Part shown: positions 53,027 through 62,646 of the stretch, one piece after another
Layout of the letters: each line of letters starts with the position of its first letter
Position numbering within the stretch: position 1 is the stretch's first letter
Origin: Hahella chejuensis KCTC 2396
GTDB lineage: Bacteria > Pseudomonadota > Gammaproteobacteria > Pseudomonadales > Oleiphilaceae
DNA length: 64,000 nucleotides
Reading direction: 5' to 3'
NCBI RefSeq assembly: GCF_000012985.1
Contig: NC_007645.1
Span: forward strand, 5,664,581-5,728,580
The notes under the pieces: generated by a model
What the model was told of the DNA's origin: nothing
What the model saw: the letters and a program-made list of their open reading frames with translations, nothing else
The model's database searches: none
Program-made: the position numbers and the translations under genes

Positions 53027-54577
53027 TCAGGCGACGCCCGGTTTACGCGCTTTGGCGGGCTCAGCTTGGCCTGCTTTGGCACGCGCTTCGGTTGCAGCTT
53101 TCTTGGTCCAGTAATCAGCGTTTTCGATGCCCAGCTTTTCAGGATCGAAAGTGTACTCGGTCACGCCTTTCTTCTGTTGATCTTCGTAGTCACGCAGCGC
53201 TCTCAAAGCCGGTTTGGCCATGAAGAAAATCACCACGATACCCACGATGTTCAACCACGCCATCAAGCCTACGCCGATGTCGCCCATGCCCCAGGCCAGA
53301 TCTGCAGTTTTCACCGCGCCGTAGAAAGTGGACGCCATGATGGCGACTTTCAGGATGAAGACCATGCCAGGAATATTCACGGTGCGCTTGATGTACGCCA
53401 CATTGGTTTCCGCAATGTAGTAGTACGCCAGAATGGTGGTGAATGAGAAGAAGAACAACGCGAATGCGATGAACGGCTTGCCTACGCCAGGCAAGGTGCT
53501 TTCAATCGCCATCTGGGTGAATACAGGGCCGTTAGCCGCAATTTCCGACGCCACATTCTGAACGAGGAAAGCACCCTCTGTAGCGCCATGAACGTTGTAT
53601 GCGCCAGTGATCAGAATCATGAACGCAGTCGCGGAGCAGACGAACAGAGTATCGATGTAGATAGAGAAAGACTGCACCAGACCTTGCTGAGCCGGATGCT
53701 GAACTTCCGCCGCCGCCGCCGCGTGAGGACCGCTGCCCTGACCTGCTTCGTTAGAATAAACGCCGCGTTTTACGCCCCAGCCGATCGCCGCGCCGAAGCC
53801 TGCCATTGGGGAGAATGCGTCGCCCACGATCAGGCCGATGATGGAAGGCAGTTGGTCGATGTTCAGCCCCACGATAACGCAAGCGATGATGATGTAAGCC
53901 AACGCCATGAACGGAACTACAATTTCAGTGAACTTGGCGATACGTCTTACGCCGCCAAAGATAATGAAGCCCAGAATCAGAACGACGACAACGCCGGAAA
54001 CCAGCTTCGCAAAGCTTACTTCACCAAAGAAAGAAGTGTTGATGATAGAACCGGCGCCGAATGCAGTCTCAACCGCGCTGCCGATGTTATTGGACTGAAC
54101 GCCCGGCAGGAACAGCCCGCAAGCAATGATGGTCGCAATGGCGAAAATCCAGGCATACCACTTCTGGCCCATGGCCTTTTCAAAATAGTAAGCAGGACCG
54201 CCGCGATATTGGCCTTCATCTTCTTCTTTGTAAATCTGCGCCAGAGTGGATTCGATATAAGCAGTAGCCGCGCCTAAGAAAGCGACCATCCACATCCAGA
54301 AGACTGCGCCGGGACCGCCAAAACCGATAGCGGCGGCGACGCCTGCGATGTTGCCGGTGCCGACCCGGCCAGAGAGAGAGACCGCAAGGGCCTGGAAGGA
54401 GGAAATCCCTTTGTCAGAGCTGGTGCCCGAGAGGAGCAATCGCCACATTTCACCGAAATGCCTGACCTGGACAAACCTTGTCAACACAGAATAAAACAGA
54501 CCCGCTCCCAGACACAGGTAGATCAGAGCTGGGCTCCAGATCAGGCCGTTCAGATAGTTAACAATTTCTTGCATCAA
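53027..54577 (-). CDS. AGCS-family alanine/glycine:cation symporter
   Basis: A 516-residue inner-membrane protein with GGAGA before the ATG. The family signature region is SLSGRVGTGNIAGVAAAIGF, followed by GGPGAVFWMWMVAFLGAATA. About ten to eleven membrane segments. It imports alanine or glycine with sodium. The C-terminal tail is Lys/Ala-rich. The preceding gap holds a perfect -10 box on the minus strand (54745-54750). Which amino acid it prefers is not evident. Confidence 0.93.
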   Translation of the reverse strand: MMQEIVNYLNGLIWSPALIYLCLGAGLFYSVLTRFVQVRHFGEMWRLLLSGTSSDKGISSFQALAVSLSGRVGTGNIAGVAAAIGFGGPGAVFWMWMVAFLGAATAYIESTLAQIYKEEDEGQYRGGPAYYFEKAMGQKWYAWIFAIATIIACGLFLPGVQSNNIGSAVETAFGAGSIINTSFFGEVSFAKLVSGVVVVLILGFIIFGGVRRIAKFTEIVVPFMALAYIIIACVIVGLNIDQLPSIIGLIVGDAFSPMAGFGAAIGWGVKRGVYSNEAGQGSGPHAAAAAEVQHPAQQGLVQSFSIYIDTLFVCSATAFMILITGAYNVHGATEGAFLVQNVASEIAANGPVFTQMAIESTLPGVGKPFIAFALFFFSFTTILAYYYIAETNVAYIKRTVNIPGMVFILKVAIMASTFYGAVKTADLAWGMGDIGVGLMAWLNIVGIVVIFFMAKPALRALRDYEDQQKKGVTEYTFDPEKLGIENADYWTKKAATEARAKAGQAEPAKARKPGVA

Positions 54578-54744
54578 AAATCTCCACGTAGAGTCTCTGT
54601 CGAATCGGACGCCGCATGCTGGCTACAGATTTGGATGAGACTGTTATTTTTGTAATGAAACGCTCGTGCGTATGGGATTTTCCCGGCGCCGCTTTGGTTG
54701 ACCAACCTAACGCCCTAGGCTTCCCGGCATAAAAACCGGGGCGG

Positions 54745-54773
54745 ATTATACAGCATCTTAGCCCCGTGTCTTC
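54745..54773 (-). promoter_or_regulatory. Candidate promoter for the AGCS gene
   Basis: On the minus strand: TATAAT at 54750-54745, preceded by 17 bases by GAAGAC as a weak -35. The transcript would begin near a hairpin CCCGG / CCGGG (54723-54740). No glycine-riboswitch pattern is visible in the rest of the gap. Confidence 0.45.
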
Positions 54774-54891
54774 AGCATGCGACGAATATCCTAACGGCGC
54801 ATCGTGCAAAAGTTAGTCAGCACTTCCCGCAATTCCCCTCATCACTTAGGATGGGATATTGGCATTCAACAAGTTACGAGGGAAAGCCGAA

Positions 54892-56181
54892 GTGCCGCAG
54901 CAGGAAGAAAATGCAAAATTGAGCGCCCGTCAGCAACTTGAGGCGGTATATCGGGCGGAATCCCGACGTATTTTGGCGACTCTGATTCGATTATTGGGCG
55001 ATTTTGAACTGGCGGAAGAAGCCATGCATGAGGCCTTCGCCGCCGCAACCGATCAATGGGAGCAGGCAGGCGTTCCCGCCAATCCACGCGCCTGGTTAGT
55101 GTCTACAGGGCGTTTCAAAGCGATTGATCATCTACGTCGCCGCGCACGCTTTGACGCCTCGCTAACCGACATCGCCGAACGGCTTTACGCGGAAGCGACA
55201 GACGCGGAAGACAAACAGAACGAAGATATTGAAGATGATCGCCTGCGCCTGATTTTCACCTGCTGCCACCCCAGCTTATCCACAGAGGCGCAAGTAGCGC
55301 TGACGTTACGGGAGATATGCGATCTCACCACCGAGGAAATCGCACGCGCTTTTCTTGCTTCCCCCAGCACAGTGGCCCAGCGCATTGTACGCGCCAAATC
55401 TAAAATACGGGACGCCCGCATTCCCTATGAAGTACCGAGCGAATCCGAGTTGCCGGAACGCTTGGAGTCCGTGTTGCATGTCATTTATCTGGTATTCAAC
55501 GAAGGCTACTCCGCGTCTACTGGCGATAGCCTTACACGTAGCGACTTGTCTGCTGAAGCTATTCGGTTGGGGCGCTTGCTGGTGGAATTGCTGAAGTCCA
55601 AAGGGGAGGCGTCAGAAGCCATGGGATTGCTTGCTTTGATGCTACTCAGCGATTCCCGCCGCGCCGCCCGCACCGATATGAAGGGCGACCTGATTCTGCT
55701 CGACGCGCAAGACCGATCACTGTGGAATAAAGCGCAGATAGAAGAAGGCGTACAGTGGGTCACTAAAGCCTTAAGCGCCCAGAGCATTGGAACCTACAGT
55801 CTGCAAGCGGCCATCTCCGCCATCCACGCAGAAGCGCCCAGCGCAGAGGCCACTGACTGGTCTGAAATCATTGGACTGTACACGCTACTGCTGCGCATCA
55901 ACCCATCACCGGTGGTGGCGTTAAATCGCGCTGTGGCGGTGGCCATGCGCGACGGCCCGCAACGCGGGCTAGAGATCATTGACGGTATCTTCGCCGAGGG
56001 AGAGCTTCATTCTTATCACCTCGCCCACTCCGCCAAGGCGGACATGCATCGCCGTCTGGGACAGTTTGAGCAGGCGCGGGACGCCTATCAACAGGCGCTG
56101 GCATTAGCAAAGCAGGAACCCGAACGCCGATTTTTAGAAAGGCGTCTGGAGGAACTGGCTGTGTCATTAAAGGATGTTTAA
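54892..56181 (+). CDS. ECF42-like RNA polymerase sigma factor with C-terminal extension
   Basis: A 429-residue protein from a GTG at 54892 with GAGGG upstream; a TTG at 54859 would add 11 residues. Region sigma-2 is in RRILATLIRLLGDFELAEEA and LVSTGRFKAIDHLRRRARFD; sigma-4 is in ICDLTTEEIARAFLASPSTV. A long C-terminal helical domain (about 190-429), including a TPR-like part, is typical of the ECF42 group. ECF42 genes are known to sit next to DGPF/YciI-domain proteins and lack a classical anti-sigma, and exactly such genes follow here. The trigger is not known. Confidence 0.9.
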   Translation: MPQQEENAKLSARQQLEAVYRAESRRILATLIRLLGDFELAEEAMHEAFAAATDQWEQAGVPANPRAWLVSTGRFKAIDHLRRRARFDASLTDIAERLYAEATDAEDKQNEDIEDDRLRLIFTCCHPSLSTEAQVALTLREICDLTTEEIARAFLASPSTVAQRIVRAKSKIRDARIPYEVPSESELPERLESVLHVIYLVFNEGYSASTGDSLTRSDLSAEAIRLGRLLVELLKSKGEASEAMGLLALMLLSDSRRAARTDMKGDLILLDAQDRSLWNKAQIEEGVQWVTKALSAQSIGTYSLQAAISAIHAEAPSAEATDWSEIIGLYTLLLRINPSPVVALNRAVAVAMRDGPQRGLEIIDGIFAEGELHSYHLAHSAKADMHRRLGQFEQARDAYQQALALAKQEPERRFLERRLEELAVSLKDV

Positions 56182-56312
56182 AATTTTTTTGAATTTTTTT
56201 CTGCCGCATGTCGATTTGCCGTTTTCCCAATCGACAAGGAAGTACATCAAGGGGATAGCTTTATTGAAACGCCCCTGACAATCAAAGACTGAAATAGAAA
56301 TGGAGCGTCAAC

Positions 56313-57140
56313 ATGCGATTTATGATCATACGTAAAGCAGACAAAAACACGGAAGCCGGCGTCATGCCTGAAGACGACCTGATATCCGCCATGGGGAGCT
56401 ACAATCAGGAGTTGGCGAACGCCGGGGCCATGCTTGATGGGGCGGGTCTGAAGCCCAGCGATAAAGGGGCGCGCATCAAATTTTCCGGCGGCAAGCCCAC
56501 CGTCTTCGACGGTCCTTTTGCGGAAACCAAGGAACTCATCGCCGGCTACACCATGATTCAGGCGAAATCCAAAGAAGAAGCCATCGAGTGGGCGTGTCGC
56601 TGGCCGGCTCTGGATGGCGACGGAGAAGTCGAGCTGGAAATCCGCCAGCTCTATGAACTGGAAGATTTCGCGCCCAGCGAGGGATTGGAGCGGCACAGCG
56701 CGCTGCAAGCGCAATTGTCAGCGAAGCCGCCTCAGGTGAATACCTATCTATTCTTCAATGGCCAATGCAAAGAGGCTTTCGAATACTACGCGCAAGTCCT
56801 GGGCGGAAAAATTGAGTATTCAGTGACCTTCGCAGAATGTCCCGACCTGACTCAGAACCCTCCAGGTTGGGAGGACAAGATCATGCACATCTGTATGGCG
56901 GTCGGAGATAGAAGATTGATGGCCTCCGATACGCCTCCCGGGCGCTTTGAAGAGCCCAAAGGCTTCTTCGTGCAACTTGATACGGATACCCCTGCAGAAG
57001 CCGACCGCCTGTTCAACGCATTGCTGGAAGGCGGTCAAGTGCGCATGCCATTGCAACAGACCTTTTGGTCCGTACGCTTCGGCATGCTGGTGGATCGGTT
57101 CGGCACGCCCTGGATGATTAACTGCAGCCAAGAAGCCTGA
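56313..57140 (+). CDS. DGPF/YciI-domain and VOC (glyoxalase-like) fusion
   Basis: A 275-residue protein with GGAGCG before the ATG. The first half is a DGPF/YciI domain: FMIIRKADKNTEAG, then VFDGPFAETKELIAGYTMIQ. The second half (about 140-275) is a PhnB/glyoxalase-like VOC domain: YLFFNGQCKEAFEYYAQVLG, AECPDLTQNP, MLVDRFGTPWMINC. Fusion of the two is seen beside ECF42 sigma genes. It may act as signal sensor or small-molecule enzyme for the sigma factor; that is inference. It lies 131 bp downstream of the sigma gene. Confidence 0.88.
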   Translation: MRFMIIRKADKNTEAGVMPEDDLISAMGSYNQELANAGAMLDGAGLKPSDKGARIKFSGGKPTVFDGPFAETKELIAGYTMIQAKSKEEAIEWACRWPALDGDGEVELEIRQLYELEDFAPSEGLERHSALQAQLSAKPPQVNTYLFFNGQCKEAFEYYAQVLGGKIEYSVTFAECPDLTQNPPGWEDKIMHICMAVGDRRLMASDTPPGRFEEPKGFFVQLDTDTPAEADRLFNALLEGGQVRMPLQQTFWSVRFGMLVDRFGTPWMINCSQEA

Positions 57141-57181
57141 TCACAGTCGAACTGACAAACAAGCAAAATAAGGAGACGGTT

Positions 57182-57619
57182 ATGAGCGCAACAAATACCA
57201 CTGAGAGCCAGATACGTCAGGCCCTGGGCAGCTGGGTGGAGGCCGCCTGCGCCAAGGATCTGGACCGCATCATGAGTCACTATGCGCCAGACGTGCGCGC
57301 CTTCGACGCGATCCTGCAATTGCAATTCGACGGCGCGGAGGCCTATCGCAAACATTGGGAAACCTGCTTGTCTTACACCTCTGGCCTCATGATCTTTGAA
57401 GTGGAAGATTTACGCATAGAAGCAGAGGGAGACCTGGCCGTCGGGCACTTTCTCAACCGCTGCGGCTGTGTCAATGAGCAAGGGGAAGCGCAAAGTTCCT
57501 GGATGCGCGGCACGGTTTGCTATCGCCGTCGCGAAGGCGCGTGGAAAATTGTGCATGAACATTACTCAGCGCCGTTCAGCGTGCCTGATGGCGCAGCGCT
57601 GTTAAACCTCGAACCCTGA
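57182..57619 (+). CDS. SnoaL/NTF2-like protein
   Basis: A 145-residue protein with AAGGAGAC before the ATG. The cone-shaped NTF2-like fold is suggested by LGSWVEAACAKDLDRIMSHY and ALRR-type tail GTVCYRRREGAWKIVHEHYS. Such small domains (ketosteroid-isomerase-like) bind or convert small molecules. It sits between the DGPF-VOC gene and a decayed YciI copy, in the ECF42 cluster, so is probably a co-regulated part. Exact activity is unknown. Confidence 0.85.
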   Translation: MSATNTTESQIRQALGSWVEAACAKDLDRIMSHYAPDVRAFDAILQLQFDGAEAYRKHWETCLSYTSGLMIFEVEDLRIEAEGDLAVGHFLNRCGCVNEQGEAQSSWMRGTVCYRRREGAWKIVHEHYSAPFSVPDGAALLNLEP

Positions 57620-57691
57620 CAGAGCGGATCAGGGCGGCGCACTGATTAACTGTCGCCGCCCTCTTCTCTGTGCATTCGTCCCAGCAGGAAA

Positions 57692-57814
57692 GGCCCCATT
57701 GTTTCAGATGGTCCGTTTTTAGAAACCAAGGAGCAAATTGGCGGTTTCTTTATGATTGAGGCGAATAGTCTGGAAGAGGCTATTAACTCACTTAGGGTGA
57801 TCGCGCCCCATTAA
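57692..57814 (+). pseudogene. Decayed C-terminal fragment of a YciI/DGPF protein
   Basis: A 40-codon frame ending in TAA reads GPIVSDGPFLETKEQIGGFF and then MIEANSLEEAINSLRVIAPH. It matches the DGPFAETKEQ region of the intact YciI gene just downstream. It has no start codon or ribosome site and no N-terminal half. It is a remnant of a tandem duplication in the ECF42 cluster. Confidence 0.8.
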
Positions 57815-57829
57815 TCTGGAGACCTTGTT

Positions 57830-58198
57830 ATGAAATATCTGTGCCTTGTTTACTACGATGAAAACATTATTAACGCCATGACCAAAAACGAATGGGACTC
57901 TCTGAACGGAGAGTGCATCGCCTTCGGCGATGAGGTCAGAAAAAGCGGCCACTTCGTTGGCGGCAACGCTTTGCAACCAGTGGAAACCGCCACCACCGTG
58001 CGCGTCCGTAACGGCCGCGTCACCACCACAGACGGCCCTTTCGCGGAGACAAAAGAGCAGCTGGCTGGCTTTTACATGATGGAAGCCCGCGATTTAAATG
58101 AGGCTATCCAACTCGCCGGCCGCATTCCTCCCGCCCGCCTGGGCAGCATTGAAATTCGTCCCATTCGTGAACTGCAAGCGCCAGAGTCAGCCGGGTAA
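57830..58198 (+). CDS. YciI/DGPF-family protein
   Basis: A 122-residue protein with GGAGAC upstream of the ATG. It shows MKYLCLVYYDENIINAM and TTTDGPFAETKEQLAGFYMM, the signature of the DGPF family, with RPIRELQ at the end. Small ferredoxin-like fold. It is the last gene of the ECF42-type cluster; partner or substrate unknown. It resembles the remnant immediately upstream, so the cluster had two copies. Confidence 0.92.
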   Translation: MKYLCLVYYDENIINAMTKNEWDSLNGECIAFGDEVRKSGHFVGGNALQPVETATTVRVRNGRVTTTDGPFAETKEQLAGFYMMEARDLNEAIQLAGRIPPARLGSIEIRPIRELQAPESAG

Positions 58199-58268
58199 AC
58201 CGGCGGCCTCTGGCGTGGAGGTCAAACAATGCTTGTGGAAAGAATAATAGAACGCAAACGCGCTGGAC

Positions 58269-58676
58269 TTACTTCCTGTTTTCTCTGCGTATCACCAGCT
58301 TGAGGCCAGACCAAACTTCATCTACTGCGCATACTTTCACGTCCACCAGGCCCATAGGCAAAGCGATACGTCGGATTTCATCTTCCGTCATATCCGTCTT
58401 AACCTTGGAGGCCTTTTTAGGCCAGGATATCCATATCATGCCATTCTGCTTGATATGGTCAGCCAAGTTCCCAAGCTCCGCTTCCAGCTCATCTCGGCTT
58501 TTAGTGAAAAAATGGATCATGTCCAAATCAGGACGAAGCGCATCAACAATCAGTACATTGTCAGGCAGAGGGCTAACCAGCGCAGGGTAATCAGCTGGCG
58601 CATTTGACGGATAAAGCACAAAACCTTCTTTGACGCCCAGCTTTTTAGATAGTGGATTCTTGGAATAACCCGCCAT
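58269..58676 (-). CDS. DUF3052-family protein
   Basis: A 135-residue protein from the ATG at 58676, giving MAGYSKNPLSKKLGVKEG, the family's usual beginning; upstream residues lack similarity. IWISWPKKASKVKTDMTEDE and DEVWSGLKLVIRR are also family signatures. Cytosolic, mixed fold. Function unknown. It is convergent with the YciI gene. Confidence 0.88.
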   Translation of the reverse strand: MAGYSKNPLSKKLGVKEGFVLYPSNAPADYPALVSPLPDNVLIVDALRPDLDMIHFFTKSRDELEAELGNLADHIKQNGMIWISWPKKASKVKTDMTEDEIRRIALPMGLVDVKVCAVDEVWSGLKLVIRRENRK

Positions 58677-58738
58677 ACATTTTCCCCGTTTATGGAACAA
58701 GGCCAGGGGTCCGCCCCCTGGCCTGATCGTCAATAGTC

Positions 58739-59401
58739 TCAGTCGTATTGCGCTTCCCAAGTCACAGTGTAAACCGCCGTAATGCTTTGGGTTTTAGAGC
58801 CGCCTGACGTACCGTTGCCAGAGCTAAACTGCACCAGGTAATCCTTGCCTTCCTGCACCGGTATCTCCAGATATGAAACCCCGTCTTTAAAGCCGTTTTT
58901 GGGCGTGAATTTGATGGTTTCCCGATAGCCGTTTCCTGTCACGGTGACCTCCCCGTCAACACTCATGCACACCGCCCGTTCCGGGCAGTCGACCAATAAA
59001 GTGTCGATATTGAAATTCACTTTCAGCAAACCACTGTTTGTCGCACGAAACTTATGATTAACTGCGCCGCCATGTCCCAAGTCGACGGAAGCTCTGCTTT
59101 CTTCATCGCGCTGGATTTCGCCATCAATGGAATACCTTAATACAGCGCCGTTGTCATAGGGAGAATAGTCCAGGTCGTAGCGCATGGAGGATGTCGCGCC
59201 ATTGCCGGAAGCGCTTAGGTTATAGGATTGATGTATCGGCGTCGCCTCTCGGTATGTCGTGGACTCCCACTCTGATTTTCCAACCCCGTCTACCTTGGCT
59301 CTGGCGGTTGTTTTGTAATATTCGAAGAGGGTGTCCGCCGACATGGCGGGCGTGGAGATGATTGAGGCGGCCAAAGCCAGCATTGCGAATTGCGTTTTCA
59401 T
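58739..59401 (-). CDS. Secreted protein of unknown function
   Basis: A 220-residue protein with AAGGAAC before the ATG. Signal peptide (FAMLALAASIISTPAMSA) ends near residue 22. The mature part is beta-rich with two cysteines (LVDCPERAVCMS) that could form a disulfide. It ends with YTVTWEAQYD. No named family recognised. It stands between the RND operon and the DUF3052 gene. Confidence 0.65.
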   Translation of the reverse strand: MKTQFAMLALAASIISTPAMSADTLFEYYKTTARAKVDGVGKSEWESTTYREATPIHQSYNLSASGNGATSSMRYDLDYSPYDNGAVLRYSIDGEIQRDEESRASVDLGHGGAVNHKFRATNSGLLKVNFNIDTLLVDCPERAVCMSVDGEVTVTGNGYRETIKFTPKNGFKDGVSYLEIPVQEGKDYLVQFSSGNGTSGGSKTQSITAVYTVTWEAQYD

Positions 59402-59531
59402 TAATGAAGTTCCTTTTAAGTATTAGCCTGCTATCGAGAATCAGGTATTCAGTGAGACAGCCGTGACTGGCGCTGCCGGACCTGAACCCGTTCCCGACGC
59501 AGGTTAACCAAGCGCTCCATGCCTGACTTGT

Positions 59532-59579
59532 AAAAAAGTACTGTCCTACCCGACATTGTCGTCGCCAATGCCGGGTAGG
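59532..59579 (-). terminator. Terminator after the RND operon
   Basis: CCTACCCG-A-CATTG / CAATG-C-CGGGTAGG with a 7-base loop at 59545-59579. On the minus strand it is followed after 9 bases by TTTTTT. It lies just downstream of the RND gene stop at 59593. Confidence 0.7.
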
Positions 59580-59592
59580 TTCGCCAACCTGA

Positions 59593-62500
59593 CTAAAACC
59601 GCACGCGGTAGAACGTGGCGTACAGCACGGGCACCACACAAAGGGTCAGGATCGTGGAGAACAGCAGGCCCGCCATGATGGCGATCGCCAATGGCTCCCA
59701 CATTTCCCCCCCACCCAGATACAACGGCAACAGCCCCAGCACTGTGGTTGCTGTCGTCAACAAGATCGGTCTGGTGCGTTGTTGCGCAGCGTTGATAATA
59801 GCCTGGCCATGCTCAACGCCTTCCGCCAGTTCCAGATTAATGCGCTCCAACAACACGATCGCGTTGTTGATGACAATCCCCGCTAATGACACGATGCCCA
59901 GGAAGGTCATAAAGCCCATAGCGCTGTTCAACGCCAACAGCCCCGCCGACACGCCAATCAAACCCAGCGGAATCGTGCTCAAGATGATGATTGCTTTGCG
60001 GATGGAGTTGAACTGACCGACCATCAAAATCAGGATGACGAAGCCGGCGATAGGCAGCTTATCCACAATAGACTGGTTCGCCTTGCCGGAACTCTCCGAT
60101 TCGCCGCCCAGTTCATAACGAGTGCTGGTCCCCCACTCTTTCTGCTGCTCCTTGAGCCAGGGCGTCAACTCAGCGAATTTCTCCGCCGCGGTGATATCCC
60201 CTTCCAGCTGAGCGCCGACGGCGACGGTCTTCAGACCGTTGCGACGAAAGATCTTCGCTGTATCCCAAACGACTTCGATATCCGCCACCTGCGAAAGCGG
60301 AACAGATTTGCCAGTAGACTGCACATAGACCGACAACGAGCGAACGCCGCTGATATTGTTGCGATTGGAGCCTTCCGCCCGCACCATCACGGGAATGATA
60401 TCCTCCCCTTCCCGGTATTCCGTCAACTCCAGCCCGCTGATTCCCGCTTGCAGAGACACTGCTATATCCTGACTCGTAACGCCTGATCTAAGCGCCCTGG
60501 GTTGATCTATATGGATCACCAGTTTCTTGATGCGTTGCCCCCAGTCATCAGTGATATTGGTCAGGCCGCCAATCTCACGCATCCTCGCTTTCAAAGCGTC
60601 GACGTGCCGGAACAGCACATCCGCATCCGATCCGCTTAACCGCACTTCCACTGGATGCGCTACGGAGGGTCCATTGGCCATGGGCTTGATCGTGGCCTCA
60701 AGATCAGGGTGGTTATCCAGAGCATAACGGCCGATCCGCTCTATCAGGTTTGGTACAAGCCTGGCGTCGCTGGCGGTGACGATCATCATCGCATAGCTGC
60801 TGTTATTGGGTTTCGGGTTATAGGAGAGAATAATTCTGGGGCCTGCGTTGCCGATGTAGCTGACCCACTTGGTCACCCCGTCTTTGCGCGAGTCCGTGAC
60901 CTGCAGGTCGGACTCAACAAAGCTCTCCATGTCGTTTACGACTCGGCGCGTCTCTTCTATCGCCGTACCTTCCGGCAGCTTCAGCTCTACCTGAAAGTAA
61001 TTCCGGTCCGAAGGCGGGAAGAAGATTTTCGGCACGTAACCAAAGCCTTTCATCGCCACGAGAAACACCAGAACCGTCACCAGCAAGGTCGCCGCACGGT
61101 TGCGCAACATGCTCGTCAAGATACTGCGATAGGTACGATAAAACACCGAGCCGTAACTCTCTTCCTGCTGGGTGACTTTGAGGAAATACACGCACAACAT
61201 GGGGATCACCGTTAGAGAAATGACCCAGGACGCCAGCAAGGTAATCGCCACGACTTTAAATAAGGACGAGGTGAACTCGCCGACATTGGACTCCGCCAGA
61301 TAAATCGGCAGGAATGCGGCGATAGTGGTCAACGAGGCCGTCAACAACGGGATACGCAACTCCATGGCCGAGTCGATAGCGGCCTCGGTGGCGTTTTTGC
61401 CCTTCTCCATGAGCACCATGATGTTTTCCGCCATCACAATCCCGTTATCCACCAACATCCCCAAGGCGATAATCAGCGCCGCCAGAGAAATCTGATCCAG
61501 CCCGATATCCAGATAGGACATCACCAAAAACGCCAGCAGCATGGATAAAGGGATCAACGTGGAAACCACCAGCCCGGTTCTCAGGCCCAGGGTGAACAAC
61601 ATGACAATGGACACCACCGCGATCGCCTGCAACAGGTTGGAAACGAAATCGCTGACTTTCTGGTCCACTTCCGCCGGAGAAAAGCTGACCAGATCAAACT
61701 CAATGCCGTAAGGATATTGCTGCAACAGCTCGTTCATCATGGCCGAGACCTGCTCGCCCAGCTCGATATTATTACCGCCGTCACGCATGGCCACCGCCAC
61801 CGCCAGCGCGAACTCACCGGAGGAGTGCAACAAGGATTCCGGCGGGTCTACATAGCCGCGCACCACCGTGGCGATGTCTTTCAGATACATCAAGCGATTG
61901 GCGCCGGGGATGTTGATGATGGTCTGCTCGATATCCTCCACCGACTCGAAATTGCCGCTTGGCTCAAGCGATATGCGCTCGCGCCCCAGATTAAAAGAGC
62001 CGCCGGAAATAATAATGTTGCGCGTTTCCAAGGCCTGCGACAGCTGGCTTGGAGACAGGCCCAGCTCAGACAGGCGAGCGTTGTTATACTCAACAAAAAT
62101 GCGCTCTTCCTGTTCACCCCAGATTTCTACCTTGGCGACATCGGGAAACCGCAGCAACTCCGTTTTCACATCATCAGAAATCTTTTTCAGTTCCGCATAA
62201 TTGAAACCTTCCGCCGTAATGGTCATGACAATGCCGAACACATCGCCGAATTCATCATTCACATAGGGGCCAACAACGCCGTCAGGAAGATCCGTGGAAG
62301 TAGACTCAACTTTGCGCCGCAGGTTATCCCAGATCGGACGCATGTTCTTGTAACTTTCCTTGATGTTCACCGTGACGATGGAGACGCCGGTGCGGGACTC
62401 GCTCTTCACGAAGTCCAGCTCGGGAATTTCCTTCACTGCTTCTTCAATCTGCGAGGAAACCAGCTCCTCCACGCGCGCGGGACTGGCGCCGGGGAAGTAA

Positions 62501-62646
62501 GTCACCACCTGCGCCGCACGCATGACGAACCCCGGATCATAAGCGCGGGGCATGCCCAGAAAGGTCAGGGTTCCGGCCACAGCAATCACCAGCAGGAGAA
62601 CAATCGTCAGCCGGTTATTCTCTATCGCAAGCCGTGTGATATTCAC
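59593..62646 (-). CDS. RND-family efflux transporter permease
   Basis: A 1017-residue inner-membrane pump of HAE-RND type. GTG start overlaps the stop of the adaptor gene (GTGA). The layout has twelve membrane segments with two large periplasmic loops. In the fourth membrane segment the proton-relay motif reads GMLVDNGIVMAENI, with one Asp in place of the usual Asp pair. It also has LPEGTAIEETRRVVNDMESF in the second loop, common in this family. It should export lipophilic drugs or lipids with the adaptor and an outer-membrane channel encoded elsewhere. No TolC-like gene is in the window. Confidence 0.92.
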   Translation of the reverse strand: MNITRLAIENNRLTIVLLLVIAVAGTLTFLGMPRAYDPGFVMRAAQVVTYFPGASPARVEELVSSQIEEAVKEIPELDFVKSESRTGVSIVTVNIKESYKNMRPIWDNLRRKVESTSTDLPDGVVGPYVNDEFGDVFGIVMTITAEGFNYAELKKISDDVKTELLRFPDVAKVEIWGEQEERIFVEYNNARLSELGLSPSQLSQALETRNIIISGGSFNLGRERISLEPSGNFESVEDIEQTIINIPGANRLMYLKDIATVVRGYVDPPESLLHSSGEFALAVAVAMRDGGNNIELGEQVSAMMNELLQQYPYGIEFDLVSFSPAEVDQKVSDFVSNLLQAIAVVSIVMLFTLGLRTGLVVSTLIPLSMLLAFLVMSYLDIGLDQISLAALIIALGMLVDNGIVMAENIMVLMEKGKNATEAAIDSAMELRIPLLTASLTTIAAFLPIYLAESNVGEFTSSLFKVVAITLLASWVISLTVIPMLCVYFLKVTQQEESYGSVFYRTYRSILTSMLRNRAATLLVTVLVFLVAMKGFGYVPKIFFPPSDRNYFQVELKLPEGTAIEETRRVVNDMESFVESDLQVTDSRKDGVTKWVSYIGNAGPRIILSYNPKPNNSSYAMMIVTASDARLVPNLIERIGRYALDNHPDLEATIKPMANGPSVAHPVEVRLSGSDADVLFRHVDALKARMREIGGLTNITDDWGQRIKKLVIHIDQPRALRSGVTSQDIAVSLQAGISGLELTEYREGEDIIPVMVRAEGSNRNNISGVRSLSVYVQSTGKSVPLSQVADIEVVWDTAKIFRRNGLKTVAVGAQLEGDITAAEKFAELTPWLKEQQKEWGTSTRYELGGESESSGKANQSIVDKLPIAGFVILILMVGQFNSIRKAIIILSTIPLGLIGVSAGLLALNSAMGFMTFLGIVSLAGIVINNAIVLLERINLELAEGVEHGQAIINAAQQRTRPILLTTATTVLGLLPLYLGGGEMWEPLAIAIMAGLLFSTILTLCVVPVLYATFYRVRF

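Noticed and set aside
54697-54709. GGTTGACCAAC near the AGCS gene as a further TetR operator
   Set aside because: It shares bases with site 2 near 44880 but lacks the TTGGT-N6-ACCAA spacing. Probably coincidence.
54578-54891. Glycine riboswitch upstream of the AGCS symporter
   Set aside because: AGCS genes often have one, but the conserved aptamer elements are not visible in this gap.
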